64,000 bases of DNA from JANXVY01 sp040080145 (GTDB lineage: Bacteria > Pseudomonadota > Alphaproteobacteria > Rhizobiales > Hyphomicrobiaceae), in assembly GCA_040080145.1 (NCBI GenBank), contig JBEBJA010000108.1, positions 1 through 64,000 on the forward strand, read 5' to 3'. A model generated the notes under the pieces. It searched no databases, had not been told where the DNA came from, and was given only the letters and a program-made list of their open reading frames with translations. Each line of letters opens with the position of its first letter. Within the stretch, counting starts at the first letter, position 1. Shown here piece after piece: positions 39,873 to 48,648 of this stretch. The position numbers were made by a program, and so were the translations under genes.

Positions 39873-41894
39873 TCAAGGCTTGGCCGGGGCGTCGAGAACT
39901 TCGGCAATGGCGCGGGCAAGATCGGCAAGGCTGTAGGGCTTGCGCAAAATGGTGCTGTCGGCGAACAGAGGATCATCCGCGGGTGCCAGCTTTTCGGCAA
40001 ATCCTGACGTCAGTAGAATTTTCTGACGTGGATGACGTTGCCACACTGCACGGGCGACGTCGAAGCCGGACATTCCGCCCGGCATAACCACATCACTGAA
40101 CACAAGATTGGGTAAGCCCGCAGCTTCAAGGACCGCCAACGCGCGGGGACCATTCTCAGCTTCGGTGACCTGGTAGCCCAGCCGTCGCAACCGCGCAACT
40201 GTGAGGGCGCGAACTTGGCCATTATCTTCAACCACGAGGATGGTTTCACCGCGGCCAGGTATGACGCCGCCGTCGTCATGAACGGCGTCACGCGATGATC
40301 TGCGACCGGCTTCACGGGGAAGAAATACGTCTACCGTCGTACCTCGGCCAAGTTCGCTTGAAATCGCAACGTGGCCGTTCGATTGTTTGGCGAAACCATA
40401 CAGCATCGACAGGCCGAGGCCGGTGCCTTTGCCCTGATCTTTGGTTGTGAAGAATGGCTCAAAGCAACGGGCAAGCACCGCAGGCGGCATGCCGCTGCCG
40501 CTATCGGAAACCGATAGTCTTACGTAGTCGCCGGCGGCAGGACCGTTGCCGTGCCGGGCGCTCTCGTTGCTGATGACGCAATTCTGGGTCTCTACGCGCA
40601 GACTGCCGCCATCAGGCATGGCATCGCGGGCGTTGATGGCCAGGTTCAAAATTGCGTTCTCGATTTCGCTGGGATCGACGCGGGCCGGCCAGAGATCGTG
40701 AGCGAGATTCGTTGTGAGGTCGACACCCTCGCCAATTGTGCGGCGCAGGAGTTCACTCAAGGTCAAGACATGATCGTTGAGGTTGATGGCTTTCGATTCA
40801 AGTTTACGGCGGCGAGCAAACATCAACAGGCGCTGGTTCAAGCGGGCACCCATATGTGCTGCTTCCTCGGCCTCCTTTAGATATTTCATCGCCGGGTGGC
40901 CGTGCAGTTCGTCCTCGATTAGTTCGAGGTTGCCAAGGATGACGGTCAGAAGGTTGTTGCTATCGTGGGCGATGCCACCAGTCAGTTGACCCAAGGCTTC
41001 CATGCGCTGCGATTGAACGAGGGCTGCCTGGGCTACCTCGCGCTGCTGGATTTCTTCGCGCAACTCCTTCGTGCGTTCGGCGACGCGGGCTTCCAATTCT
41101 TCCAGATAGAGCCGCCGTTCGGTGATATTGCGCAGCGCGCCAACGGTGCGGACTGGCCTGCCGTCTTGAGAAAAATAGGTCTGGGCGTTGATCGTTACCC
41201 AGCGCAGAGAGCCGTCGCTCATGACCACTCGATGTTCCAGGTCATAGATGCCACTCCCTGCCGAATCTTGAGCTCGGGCGACATTTTTGAGGACAAGGTC
41301 ATGATCGTCTGGATGGCTAATGGACATATAGGTGGCAATTGATGCCGGGGCCGATTCGGCAACACCGAGAATTTCGCGAAACAGAGGCGACCAGAATATC
41401 TGCCCGGAGCGGTGATCATGTTCGAACATGCCGATGTGACCTGCTGCAACCGAAAGGCGCAGTCGCTCCTCACTGTTGCGCAAAGCCTTCTCTGCGGCTT
41501 TGCGCGTCGACACATCGCGCAAAACGATGGTGTAGGTGCGCTTCCCACCCAGGACCAAACGCGAAATTGACGCTTCCGCTGGAAATTCCTCTCCGGACTT
41601 GCGCACACCGTAAATTTCCTGGCGCTCGCCCATCTGACGGGCTGCAACCGGGCCATCGCCAAATGTTTGAACGTGTGACGCATGGCGCGAACGGAAGCGC
41701 TCGGGCATCAAGCGCTCAACCGGCTGGCCGATGATTTCAGCGCGCTGATAGCCAAAGATTTCTTCAGCGCGGTTATTGAAGATCGTGATCTGCTGGCTTT
41801 CGTCGACGGCGATGATCACATCGGCAGCAATCGCCAGGATTCCCGCCAGCAATTGCGACTGGGTCTCGGCTTGGTCGGCGGACTTGCTGGCCAT
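39873..41894 (-). CDS. PAS-containing hybrid histidine kinase
   Basis: The 673-aa protein has two PAS domains (~15-130 and ~140-270), a histidine-kinase core with the H-box GGIAHDSNNLL near residue 315, N-box NLAINARDAM, G-boxes (DSGSGMPP; GKGTGLGLSM) and a C-terminal receiver domain (~555-670) with Asp in FSDVVMPG. No membrane segment is seen, so it is cytoplasmic. The first PAS segment resembles the FixL/oxygen-sensing type (AVDESQQITIFNNRAEEIFGY), but heme binding needs a His that I cannot place. It adjoins an OmpR-type regulator and fixK, so low-oxygen signalling is possible but not shown. Confidence 0.9.
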   Translation of the reverse strand: MASKSADQAETQSQLLAGILAIAADVIIAVDESQQITIFNNRAEEIFGYQRAEIIGQPVERLMPERFRSRHASHVQTFGDGPVAARQMGERQEIYGVRKSGEEFPAEASISRLVLGGKRTYTIVLRDVSTRKAAEKALRNSEERLRLSVAAGHIGMFEHDHRSGQIFWSPLFREILGVAESAPASIATYMSISHPDDHDLVLKNVARAQDSAGSGIYDLEHRVVMSDGSLRWVTINAQTYFSQDGRPVRTVGALRNITERRLYLEELEARVAERTKELREEIQQREVAQAALVQSQRMEALGQLTGGIAHDSNNLLTVILGNLELIEDELHGHPAMKYLKEAEEAAHMGARLNQRLLMFARRRKLESKAINLNDHVLTLSELLRRTIGEGVDLTTNLAHDLWPARVDPSEIENAILNLAINARDAMPDGGSLRVETQNCVISNESARHGNGPAAGDYVRLSVSDSGSGMPPAVLARCFEPFFTTKDQGKGTGLGLSMLYGFAKQSNGHVAISSELGRGTTVDVFLPREAGRRSSRDAVHDDGGVIPGRGETILVVEDNGQVRALTVARLRRLGYQVTEAENGPRALAVLEAAGLPNLVFSDVVMPGGMSGFDVARAVWQRHPRQKILLTSGFAEKLAPADDPLFADSTILRKPYSLADLARAIAEVLDAPAKP

Positions 41895-42006
41895 GAATTC
41901 GTCCTGTCGGCAGACAATCCCGCCATCTCACCTAACGCAAACAACGAACAACGATCTAGCCGCTTTTGAACCGCTTGGCTAAGGCAACGATGATTTTACG
42001 CTTTAG

Positions 42007-42054
42007 CGCTTGGAAAGTTCAACGCTTGGAAAGTTCAACGCTTGGAAAGTTCAG
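42007..42054. repeat. Three tandem copies of a 16-bp repeat
   Basis: CGCTTGGAAAGTTCAA occurs three times head to tail (the third ends CAG), followed by a degenerate CGTTTGGAA. The stop codon of the downstream-facing gene (42051) lies at the array's edge, so it may have arisen by slippage at the 3' end of that gene. Confidence 0.85.
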
Positions 42055-42644
42055 CGTTTGGAACGCCACGATGCTCGGGCGCGCCCGTCGTTCAAAGACT
42101 TCATCGTGCGAACATTGTTGTCGGGCAGGTCGTTGGGGTCGCCCGGGACTTTTAGACCAAGCCTGCCTGCGACATCGTCGGCGAAGTGATTGCAGTTTTC
42201 TTCGAAGAGATCATAGCGCTTTTTGGTCTTGGGAAGTCCGGCCAGGTAGCTTTTGGTCTTGTCGTAAGTTTGCTTACTGACGGCCAGGCGATAGCGGGCG
42301 GTGGGGCGTACGCTCTGGTCGGGAGCGGTATAGCCGACGGTACCCGGCGCAGCGAAGACGGTCTTCGCACGCTTGGGGTCGGGATAGAGCCCAGCAATTG
42401 CCGTGGTAGTCTCGCGCTTCGCGCTGTTTGTTCCCAAGCGCACGTAGGCGTGGCCGAAGAATTCACTCGGTCGCGCCAAGAATTCCACGAAATATCCGTC
42501 CGCTCTCGCGGTGTGGTTCTTCAAGACTGGCCGGTGGACGGGATTGGTCCCGGTCTTTTCAGTGCCAGCATTGCTTGTTCCGGTTGGTAGAACCAGCAGG
42601 CTGGCAGCCAGCAGTAGGCGTAGAACACGGACGGAGTGGAGCAT
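42051..42644 (-). CDS. Secreted papain-like (PPPDE-type) cysteine peptidase candidate
   Basis: The 197-aa protein has a signal peptide (residues 1-26, hydrophobic LLLAASLLVLP), then a domain with FGHAYVRL around His65 and ENCNHFADDVA around Cys151. The NCNHFA motif with an upstream GHA His is typical of PPPDE-type papain-fold peptidases, in which Cys and His form the catalytic pair. Most characterised members cleave ubiquitin-like proteins, which bacteria lack, so a periplasmic or secreted target is more likely. The start MLHSVRVLRL at 42644 fits a signal peptide. Assignment is from motifs only. Confidence 0.6.
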   Translation of the reverse strand: MLHSVRVLRLLLAASLLVLPTGTSNAGTEKTGTNPVHRPVLKNHTARADGYFVEFLARPSEFFGHAYVRLGTNSAKRETTTAIAGLYPDPKRAKTVFAAPGTVGYTAPDQSVRPTARYRLAVSKQTYDKTKSYLAGLPKTKKRYDLFEENCNHFADDVAGRLGLKVPGDPNDLPDNNVRTMKSLNDGRARASWRSKR

Positions 42645-42736
42645 GTTTTTACCATTGATAACGGAAACGCCGAAGTGCCGGAGTGCGATATTCGCGCAGG
42701 GATGGTGGTGGATGGGTTCGGTGGCCTTGTTTGCCA

Positions 42737-44290
42737 TCAACTGACGGTTGCCCCCATGCCCGCAATGCGTAGCGCGCGCTGGTAGAGGTCGGGGGGGGCA
42801 AGCGAACTGTCGACAGTCGGCCAGCCCAGGGTTCCGGTATCCAGTTCGAGTTGCTTTTCGACGACGGCAGCAGTCGCATCGGAGGCATCATGGGTGCGCC
42901 GGGTCACCCGGGCCTTCATGACCTCGGGGGGGGCTTCGAGCCAGAGTCCGGTGAAGCGCACACCGGCCGTGCGGGCGAGGTCTTCCACGGCTAGCCGTTC
43001 GGCCGGCCGGGCGAAAACTCCATCGAGCACAACGCTGTGGCCAGATTCCAGGGCAAGCTTTGCCCTTGCCATAACTCGGGCAATCACGAGATCGGATGCT
43101 TCCAGCGTATAGGCGCTTTCGGGGAGGCGGTCGAACTCGGGAACGCCCGCCAGCCATTTTCGTTCGAGATCGGTGCGCAAGTGGAGCGCCCCCGGGGCAG
43201 AGCCGATGTGGGGAGCCAGCATTGCGGCAAGCGTGGTCTTGCCGGTTCCAGAGAGTCCGCCGATGGCGGTCAATTGTGCGGGTTCAGGGGTGGCCAGTGC
43301 TGTGCCAAGATGCAAGGTTTCGACAGCACGAACAATGAGTTCGGCGTGAGCATCGGGTTGGATGCGCGCGCGATCCAATGTGACCATTGCGCGGATTCCG
43401 GCGCGGAGTGCCATAAAGAAGGGGAGGGCGGCGAGACCTTCAATGTCGTGCGGGTCGCCTGTCTTCCAAAGATACCGATTCAGGACGGCATGGGCTGCGT
43501 GGCGGGCGCCGTAGCGTTCAAGATCCATCAAGAGGAAGGCCAAATCGTATAGCGTATCGATCGTGGCAATGGCTTCGTCGAATTCGATGGCGTCAAACAA
43601 CATCGGCGCACCTTTCCAGAGCACCAGGTTGCCCAGGTGGAGGTCGCCATGGCATCGGCGCATATGGCCGTCGCGCACACGTTTGGCTCTGACTGCGGCG
43701 CTGGCGGTCAGTGCAGATCGGATCGCGGCGGAGAATTTCGCGAGGGGCGCTTGAAGCTGGGGCGCGGTACTCGTTGACAGAACGGCGAGAACTTTGTCAG
43801 CGACAGCATCCAGATTGTCGTTTGTGGTGCTGGAAGGCCGGGCGAATTGATGTGATCTGACGACAGCATCGGCTACCGCGGTCGCAAGGTCCGTCGTTAG
43901 TCCGTGCTGCTCCACGACATGGGAAAGCAAGCAGTCCTGATTGAACCGGCGCATATGGATTGCCCATTCGACGGGAACGCCGCTGCCACCGATTGCGAGG
44001 CTTCCATCGTGTTCACGGGTAATGGCAACTACGCCGCGATATATCTCCGGCGCGTTGACAAGATTGATTTCGAGTTCGCGCCTGGCGAACTGCTGGCGGC
44101 GATCCAAGGTGGAGAAGTCAAAGTAGGGGAGTTTCACGGCGCGCTTGATTTTGAGCACGTTCTCTCCTGCCATAAAGACGATGGCACCGTGCGTTTCGAT
44201 GATGTCGACGGCGTGTGCGGCGTCACGCCAAGCGGCCGGTTGCTTGAGGAAGGCGATGACCTCGTCTTGGCCGATGGTGTCTGTTTGCAT
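42737..44290 (-). CDS. Fusion of APH-type kinase and P-loop ATPase
   Basis: The 517-aa protein combines an aminoglycoside-phosphotransferase-like domain (HGDLHLGN Brenner motif near residue 212 and FDAIEFDE as the magnesium site) with a C-terminal AAA_33/zeta-toxin-like P-loop domain (GGLSGTGKTT near residue 347). Proteins with this pair are common in proteobacteria and of unknown substrate; they are not known to give resistance. The first Met of the domain-like region is at 44290; longer in-frame starts (44374, 44440) exist without a clear ribosome-binding site. Confidence 0.85.
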   Translation of the reverse strand: MQTDTIGQDEVIAFLKQPAAWRDAAHAVDIIETHGAIVFMAGENVLKIKRAVKLPYFDFSTLDRRQQFARRELEINLVNAPEIYRGVVAITREHDGSLAIGGSGVPVEWAIHMRRFNQDCLLSHVVEQHGLTTDLATAVADAVVRSHQFARPSSTTNDNLDAVADKVLAVLSTSTAPQLQAPLAKFSAAIRSALTASAAVRAKRVRDGHMRRCHGDLHLGNLVLWKGAPMLFDAIEFDEAIATIDTLYDLAFLLMDLERYGARHAAHAVLNRYLWKTGDPHDIEGLAALPFFMALRAGIRAMVTLDRARIQPDAHAELIVRAVETLHLGTALATPEPAQLTAIGGLSGTGKTTLAAMLAPHIGSAPGALHLRTDLERKWLAGVPEFDRLPESAYTLEASDLVIARVMARAKLALESGHSVVLDGVFARPAERLAVEDLARTAGVRFTGLWLEAPPEVMKARVTRRTHDASDATAAVVEKQLELDTGTLGWPTVDSSLAPPDLYQRALRIAGMGATVS

Positions 44291-44518
44291 TTGCTTGGTC
44301 ACGATCGCGGTTGTTCCTGTGCGCGCCACTTCGTCGTGCGGTTCATAAGGGGGATTGTGGCGAAGTGTGACCATGATTTCCATCAAGGCAGAACGCACAA
44401 AAAATGGCACCGCGACGGGCGCCATTTTTGATTTCCGCAAGAATCTCCCGCTTCCAGGACTACCAGCTTCGAGCGGAGCTTAAAGCACAACTGTGTACGC
44501 ACTGCGGTCGAACACACA

Positions 44519-44698
44519 TTTAGCGGTCGCGAGCGTCCGCGCAGGTATCGCCATCCCAATACTTATAGGTTCCACAATTGAGCGGGCGGCTTTCGATTTC
44601 GACAGGGAACAAACGATGTGAAACTCCGTTGACCCCCATCAACGCATGAAATTCCGCCACGACGTAGGCTTCCGGTCGAACTTCGCGGAGGCCGTCCA
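44519..44698 (-). CDS. Candidate small protein, 59 aa, with C-terminal CGTYKYWDG motif
   Basis: The frame from ATG 44698 reads MDGLREVRPEAYVVAEFHAL at its start and ends with NCGTYKYWDGDTCADARDR. The last ~20 residues look like a small Cys-containing domain seen at the ends of short alphaproteobacterial proteins. No clear ribosome-binding site. The FNR/FixK box at 44629-44642 lies inside the frame, so either both functions coexist or one reading is wrong. It is divergent from the host-attachment gene. Confidence 0.45.
44629..44642. promoter_or_regulatory. FNR/FixK box upstream of the host-attachment-type gene
   Basis: TTGAC-CCCC-ATCAA matches the consensus at nine of ten positions. It is 96 nt before the plus-strand start at 44738. 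Confidence 0.7.
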
Positions 44699-44737
44699 TT
44701 CCGGCGTCTGGCGATTTTTAGATAGGGTAGGCTGAAA

Positions 44738-45187
44738 ATGAAGCCGATCAAAACTTGGGTTCTCATCGCCGACGGAGCACGGGCGCGTGTGCTTGAAAAC
44801 GAAGGGCCCGGCAAAGGGTTGAAAGCGCTCGACCATCTCGTGTTTCAGGGCGATCACACCGCGACACGCGACATCGTAGATGACCGGGAAGGGCGCACGT
44901 ACAACAGTCATGGGCCGGGACGCTCGGCGATTGACGCGCGGACCGATCCGCACCGCGAACTGAAGAAGACTTTTGCGCAGCATCTCGCGGATGTGATGGC
45001 ACAAGAACTCGACGCTGGCGGCTACGACCGTCTCGTGATCGTTGCCTCCCCCGTGACGCTGGGGGATTTGCGCAAAGTGCTACCGGCCAAGGTCGCCGCC
45101 AAGGTCACGGGAGAGCTTGCACAGGATTTGACCAAGACGCCGAATGGCGATGTCGCACGGCACCTCAGCGACGTGCTCGTGACGTAA
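44738..45187 (+). CDS. Host-attachment-type protein (PF10116)
   Basis: The 149-aa protein begins MKPIKTWVLIADGARARVLE, the signature of the family named for a protein required for attachment to host cells. Middle motifs (DREGRTYNSHGPGRSAID) and the C-terminal KVTGELAQDLTKTP also fit. There is no signal peptide; the fold resembles eRF1-like domains and the original role is poorly established. The upstream FNR/FixK box places it in the low-oxygen regulon. Confidence 0.9.
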   Translation: MKPIKTWVLIADGARARVLENEGPGKGLKALDHLVFQGDHTATRDIVDDREGRTYNSHGPGRSAIDARTDPHRELKKTFAQHLADVMAQELDAGGYDRLVIVASPVTLGDLRKVLPAKVAAKVTGELAQDLTKTPNGDVARHLSDVLVT

Positions 45188-45283
45188 GACCAGCACGCAG
45201 AAGTTTTGACTTTTCGTTTCACCCGCATAAGTCAGTACTTATGCGAGCTGGTATAACTGCTGCGTTTGAGGAAAGCCGTTCGA

Positions 45284-46666
45284 ATGAAACCTGGTCCAAG
45301 GCTGACGATTGCGGCTGTGACTGAAACGCCGGTTGCAACGGCGGAAGGCACGGCCACAAGCACTCAGGTGGCGGAACCAGCAGCCGCTCTAGGCATGACG
45401 ACAGCGCTGCGGCGGGCTGAGCATTGGATTCAGCCGGTTGCGGCAGCGCTTTGGGTGCGCAAGTGGACGGTCATCGCCGCACTGCTGGCGCTGCTTCTGG
45501 CCATTTATACGATACCGGGGGCGGTTTTTGGCCCCAAGATTACCGGTGAACCTGCTGTACGCGGGTTGTTCCTGCAGACCGTCGTTGCCAGCGGGCATGT
45601 GGAAGCGCCGTTTCGCGTCAATATCGCAAGCCAGATTACCGCCGTGGTTGCGAAAGTGCCTGTTGTGGAAGGGCAGAAGGTGACGGCGGGGCATACGCTG
45701 ATCGAACTCGATGATCGCGAATTGCGGGCGGTCGTGACCCAGGCCGAGGGGTTGGTTGCGCAAGCTGCAGCGCGGGTCCGGCAGATGGTTGAGGCAACGC
45801 ATCCGGCGGCGGAACAAGCCCTGAAGCAGGCGCAGGCAACGCTTACGAACGCACAGAACAATTTTGAGCGCACGACCAAGCTCAGCCGCGATGGCTATGC
45901 GACACGGGTGGCGCTGGATGAAGCCACGCGCGCGCTCGATGTAGCGAAGGCCCAGGTTAAAAGCGCCGAGTTTCACGTGTCGACGATGCAAATGGGTGGC
46001 AGTGACTATGTGATGGCCGAGACGCAACTCACTCAGGCCAAGGCAAGCCTCGCGTCGGCGCAGTCGCGACTCAGTTATACGGTCATAAAGGCGCCGCGCG
46101 ACGGGGTGCTGATTTCGCGTAACGTGGAAGCGGGAAACACCGTCGTGCCGGGTGCAGCGCTGATGGTTTTGTCGCCGGATGGCGAAATCCAGCTCGTTGT
46201 GCAGATCGACGAGAAAAATCTCAGTTTGATCGCCATCGGTCAGAAGGCGCTCGGGTCGGCCGATGCGTATGCCAAAGACACGTTCCCGGCCGAGGTGTTC
46301 TACGTCAATCCGGGAATTGATTTGCAGCGCGCGTCAGTCGAAGTGAAGCTGCGTGTGCCCAAGCCGCCGGATTATCTGCGCCAGGACATGACGATTTCTG
46401 CCGATATCGAGGTCGCGCGGCGCGAACATGCCGTGACCATTTCGGCGGGCAATGTTCGCGGCCTGAACGGGGCGAAGCCCTGGGTACTCAAGGCCGATGG
46501 CGGGCGCGCAAAGCGGCAAGACGTCAAGCTCGGGATCGTCAGCGGCGGCAGGGCCGAGGTCTTGTCGGGGCTTGAAGCCGACGATCTCGTGATTGCGGTC
46601 AGCAACACGAAGCTCAAGCCTGGCCAGCCTGTCCGGGTTAGCGCGGAGGCTGTTATCGCGCCATGA
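45284..46666 (+). CDS. HlyD/DevB-like membrane-fusion protein of an ABC exporter
   Basis: The 460-aa protein has a single membrane helix near residues 65-88 (WTVIAALLALLLAIYTIPGAVF), a lipoyl-like half (HTLIELDDRELRAVV near residue 140), a coiled-coil hairpin (LVAQAAARVRQMVEATH to LSRDG) and a beta-barrel part ending TISADIEVARREH. GAGGAAAG lies 8 nt before the ATG at 45284. It overlaps the permease gene as ATGA; the ATPase follows. Three-gene MFP-permease-ATPase exporters of the DevBCA or MacAB type send lipids, glycolipids or drugs to the outer membrane. No outer-membrane factor is encoded here. Confidence 0.9.
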   Translation: MKPGPRLTIAAVTETPVATAEGTATSTQVAEPAAALGMTTALRRAEHWIQPVAAALWVRKWTVIAALLALLLAIYTIPGAVFGPKITGEPAVRGLFLQTVVASGHVEAPFRVNIASQITAVVAKVPVVEGQKVTAGHTLIELDDRELRAVVTQAEGLVAQAAARVRQMVEATHPAAEQALKQAQATLTNAQNNFERTTKLSRDGYATRVALDEATRALDVAKAQVKSAEFHVSTMQMGGSDYVMAETQLTQAKASLASAQSRLSYTVIKAPRDGVLISRNVEAGNTVVPGAALMVLSPDGEIQLVVQIDEKNLSLIAIGQKALGSADAYAKDTFPAEVFYVNPGIDLQRASVEVKLRVPKPPDYLRQDMTISADIEVARREHAVTISAGNVRGLNGAKPWVLKADGGRAKRQDVKLGIVSGGRAEVLSGLEADDLVIAVSNTKLKPGQPVRVSAEAVIAP

Positions 46667-47889
46667 ACAACTGGGCGCCGTTCGAGTGGATCACCGCGCT
46701 TCGCTTCCTGCGGGAAGGCAGGATGCAGACGCTCTTTATCATCACGGGTGTCTCCATCGGCGTGGCGGTCATCGTGTTCATGTCGGCGTTGCTCGCGGGA
46801 CTGCAGGCGAACTTCATCAAGCGCGTGCTGACGTCGTCCGCCCATATTCAGCTGGTCCCCGCGGATGAAGTTGCGCGGCCTTTGCGGGGCGGGCCGGGCA
46901 TGACGGTTGGGGCCATTGTTCAGCGCCCGGCGCAGCGGTTGCGGTCGATTGATCAATGGCAGAAGGTGCGCTCGCTGCTGCTGTCGTGGCCTACCATCAC
47001 CAACGTATCGCCGACGGTTTCGGCGGCGGCACTCGCTGTGCGCGGAAGCGCCAGCCGGTCGATCACAATGACCGGAATTGACCCCGAGGTGTATTTCAGA
47101 ATCGTGAAACTTCCCGACTATATCATCGCCGGGCAGCCGCGCGTGACAAGCGACGATATTATCGTCGGGCTCGATCTGGCCCGGGACCTTGGGGTGACGC
47201 TTGGCGACAAGCTGACGGTCACATCGGCCAATGGCGGGTCGCGGCTGCTGACGATTTCAGGGATTTTCGATCTAGGCAACAAGGGTGCGAACATGCGCTC
47301 GACCTATGTCGCGCTGCGGACGGCGCAGGCGTTGTCGAATTTGCCGGGCGGGGTGACGTCAATCGACCTGACGGTCGAGGATGTTTATGCAGCGGAAACG
47401 ATTGCCAAGGCGGTGAACGTGGCGACCGGGGTTCAGGCCGATAGCTGGATCAAGACCAATGCGCAGTTCTTCACGGCGGTGAATGCGCAGCAGACGTCGA
47501 ACACGATGATCCGGTTGTTCGTTGGGCTTTCAGTGGCGTTCGGGATTGCGAGCGTGCTCGTCGTGTCGGTCATCCAGCGTTCAAGTGACATCGGGATTTT
47601 GCGCGCGATGGGAACGTCGCAGGGCCAGATCCTGCGGATATTTTTGCTGCAGGGCGGGTTACTCGGATTTGCCGGCTCGCTGATCGGGTCTGCAACGGGG
47701 GCGGGTGCACTGCTCTATTGGCACAGCGCGATGCGGCAAGCGGATGGCAGCGAACTGTTCCCACTGGTATTAGAGCCGCAACTGTTCGTTTATGCGATGG
47801 TGCTTGCCGCGCTCACCGGCGTTGCTGCCGCGGCGGTGCCGGCGTTGCGTGCGGCGAAGCTCGATCCGGTGGTGGCTATCCGTGGCTGA
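46663..47889 (+). CDS. ABC exporter permease (MacB/DevC type)
   Basis: The 408-aa protein has one N-terminal membrane helix (~22-45), a large periplasmic MacB_PCD domain and three C-terminal helices of the FtsX type (LFVGLSVAFGIASVLVVSVI, FLLQGGLLGFAGSLIGSATG, ...). This is the mechanotransmission-type permease without a fused ATPase. It is translationally coupled at both ends: ATGA with the upstream fusion protein, and an 8-nt overlap with the downstream ATPase gene. Confidence 0.92.
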   Translation: MNNWAPFEWITALRFLREGRMQTLFIITGVSIGVAVIVFMSALLAGLQANFIKRVLTSSAHIQLVPADEVARPLRGGPGMTVGAIVQRPAQRLRSIDQWQKVRSLLLSWPTITNVSPTVSAAALAVRGSASRSITMTGIDPEVYFRIVKLPDYIIAGQPRVTSDDIIVGLDLARDLGVTLGDKLTVTSANGGSRLLTISGIFDLGNKGANMRSTYVALRTAQALSNLPGGVTSIDLTVEDVYAAETIAKAVNVATGVQADSWIKTNAQFFTAVNAQQTSNTMIRLFVGLSVAFGIASVLVVSVIQRSSDIGILRAMGTSQGQILRIFLLQGGLLGFAGSLIGSATGAGALLYWHSAMRQADGSELFPLVLEPQLFVYAMVLAALTGVAAAAVPALRAAKLDPVVAIRG

Positions 47890-48592
47890 TCCATCCTCCA
47901 CTACCGCTCCCGTCGTTCGCCTGGTTGGTATTCGCAAGGCCTATAATATCGGCACGCCGGTCGAGGTCGAGGTGCTGCACGGAATCAATTTGGACTTGCA
48001 GAGGGGTGAGTTCGTCGCGCTCACCGGGCCATCTGGATCGGGCAAAAGTACGCTGCTCAACATCATCGGACTGCTGGACAGACCTACGTCGGGGCAGCTG
48101 TTCATCACGGGGCGCGAGACGAGCCAACTCAATGATACGGAACTGACGAAGCTGCGCGGTCACAGCATCGGCTTCGTGTTTCAGGCGCACCGTTTGATTA
48201 CCGCATTCACAGCGCTTGAAAACGTGATGATGCCGCTACTGGTCGACAACAAATTTCCGAATGCGGCTATGCGCGCGCGGGCTGCCGATCTGCTGGAGCA
48301 GGTCGAGCTGACGCGATGGAAAGACAGCCTCGTCAGCAACATGTCGGGCGGTCAACAGCAACGGGTGGCGATTGCGCGTTCACTCGCCATGAACCCGTCG
48401 CTGATCCTCGCCGACGAGCCGACCGGTAATCTTGACTCCAAGTCGGCAGACACGGTGATCGAGATGATGCAGCGCGTTAACCAGACGAACGGGACGACGT
48501 TTCTACTGGTCACACACAGCAAGGACATCGCCGGCCGCTGCGACCGGACAATCAATGTGGTGGACGGGCAACTAACGACGGGGCGCATTTGA
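47882..48592 (+). CDS. ABC exporter ATP-binding protein (MacB/DevA type)
   Basis: The 236-aa protein is the ATPase of the exporter. Walker A GPSGSGKST is near residue 44, the signature MSGGQQQRVAIARSL near residue 150 and Walker B LILADEPTGNLDS near 175. It starts with a GTG at 47882 (VADPSSTTAP), overlapping the permease end by 8 nt. Its stop is followed 57 nt later by the tandem-repeat array, with no classic terminator visible. Confidence 0.94.
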   Translation: MADPSSTTAPVVRLVGIRKAYNIGTPVEVEVLHGINLDLQRGEFVALTGPSGSGKSTLLNIIGLLDRPTSGQLFITGRETSQLNDTELTKLRGHSIGFVFQAHRLITAFTALENVMMPLLVDNKFPNAAMRARAADLLEQVELTRWKDSLVSNMSGGQQQRVAIARSLAMNPSLILADEPTGNLDSKSADTVIEMMQRVNQTNGTTFLLVTHSKDIAGRCDRTINVVDGQLTTGRI

Positions 48593-48648
48593 GCTCTTTT
48601 GAGCTCACGCGCCGTGGCGCTCCGCTGGGGCGGCGCTCGCGCCGGGTC

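Noticed and set aside
42737..44290. Aminoglycoside resistance gene
   Set aside because: The APH-like domain is fused to a P-loop domain, a common proteobacterial architecture not linked to resistance.
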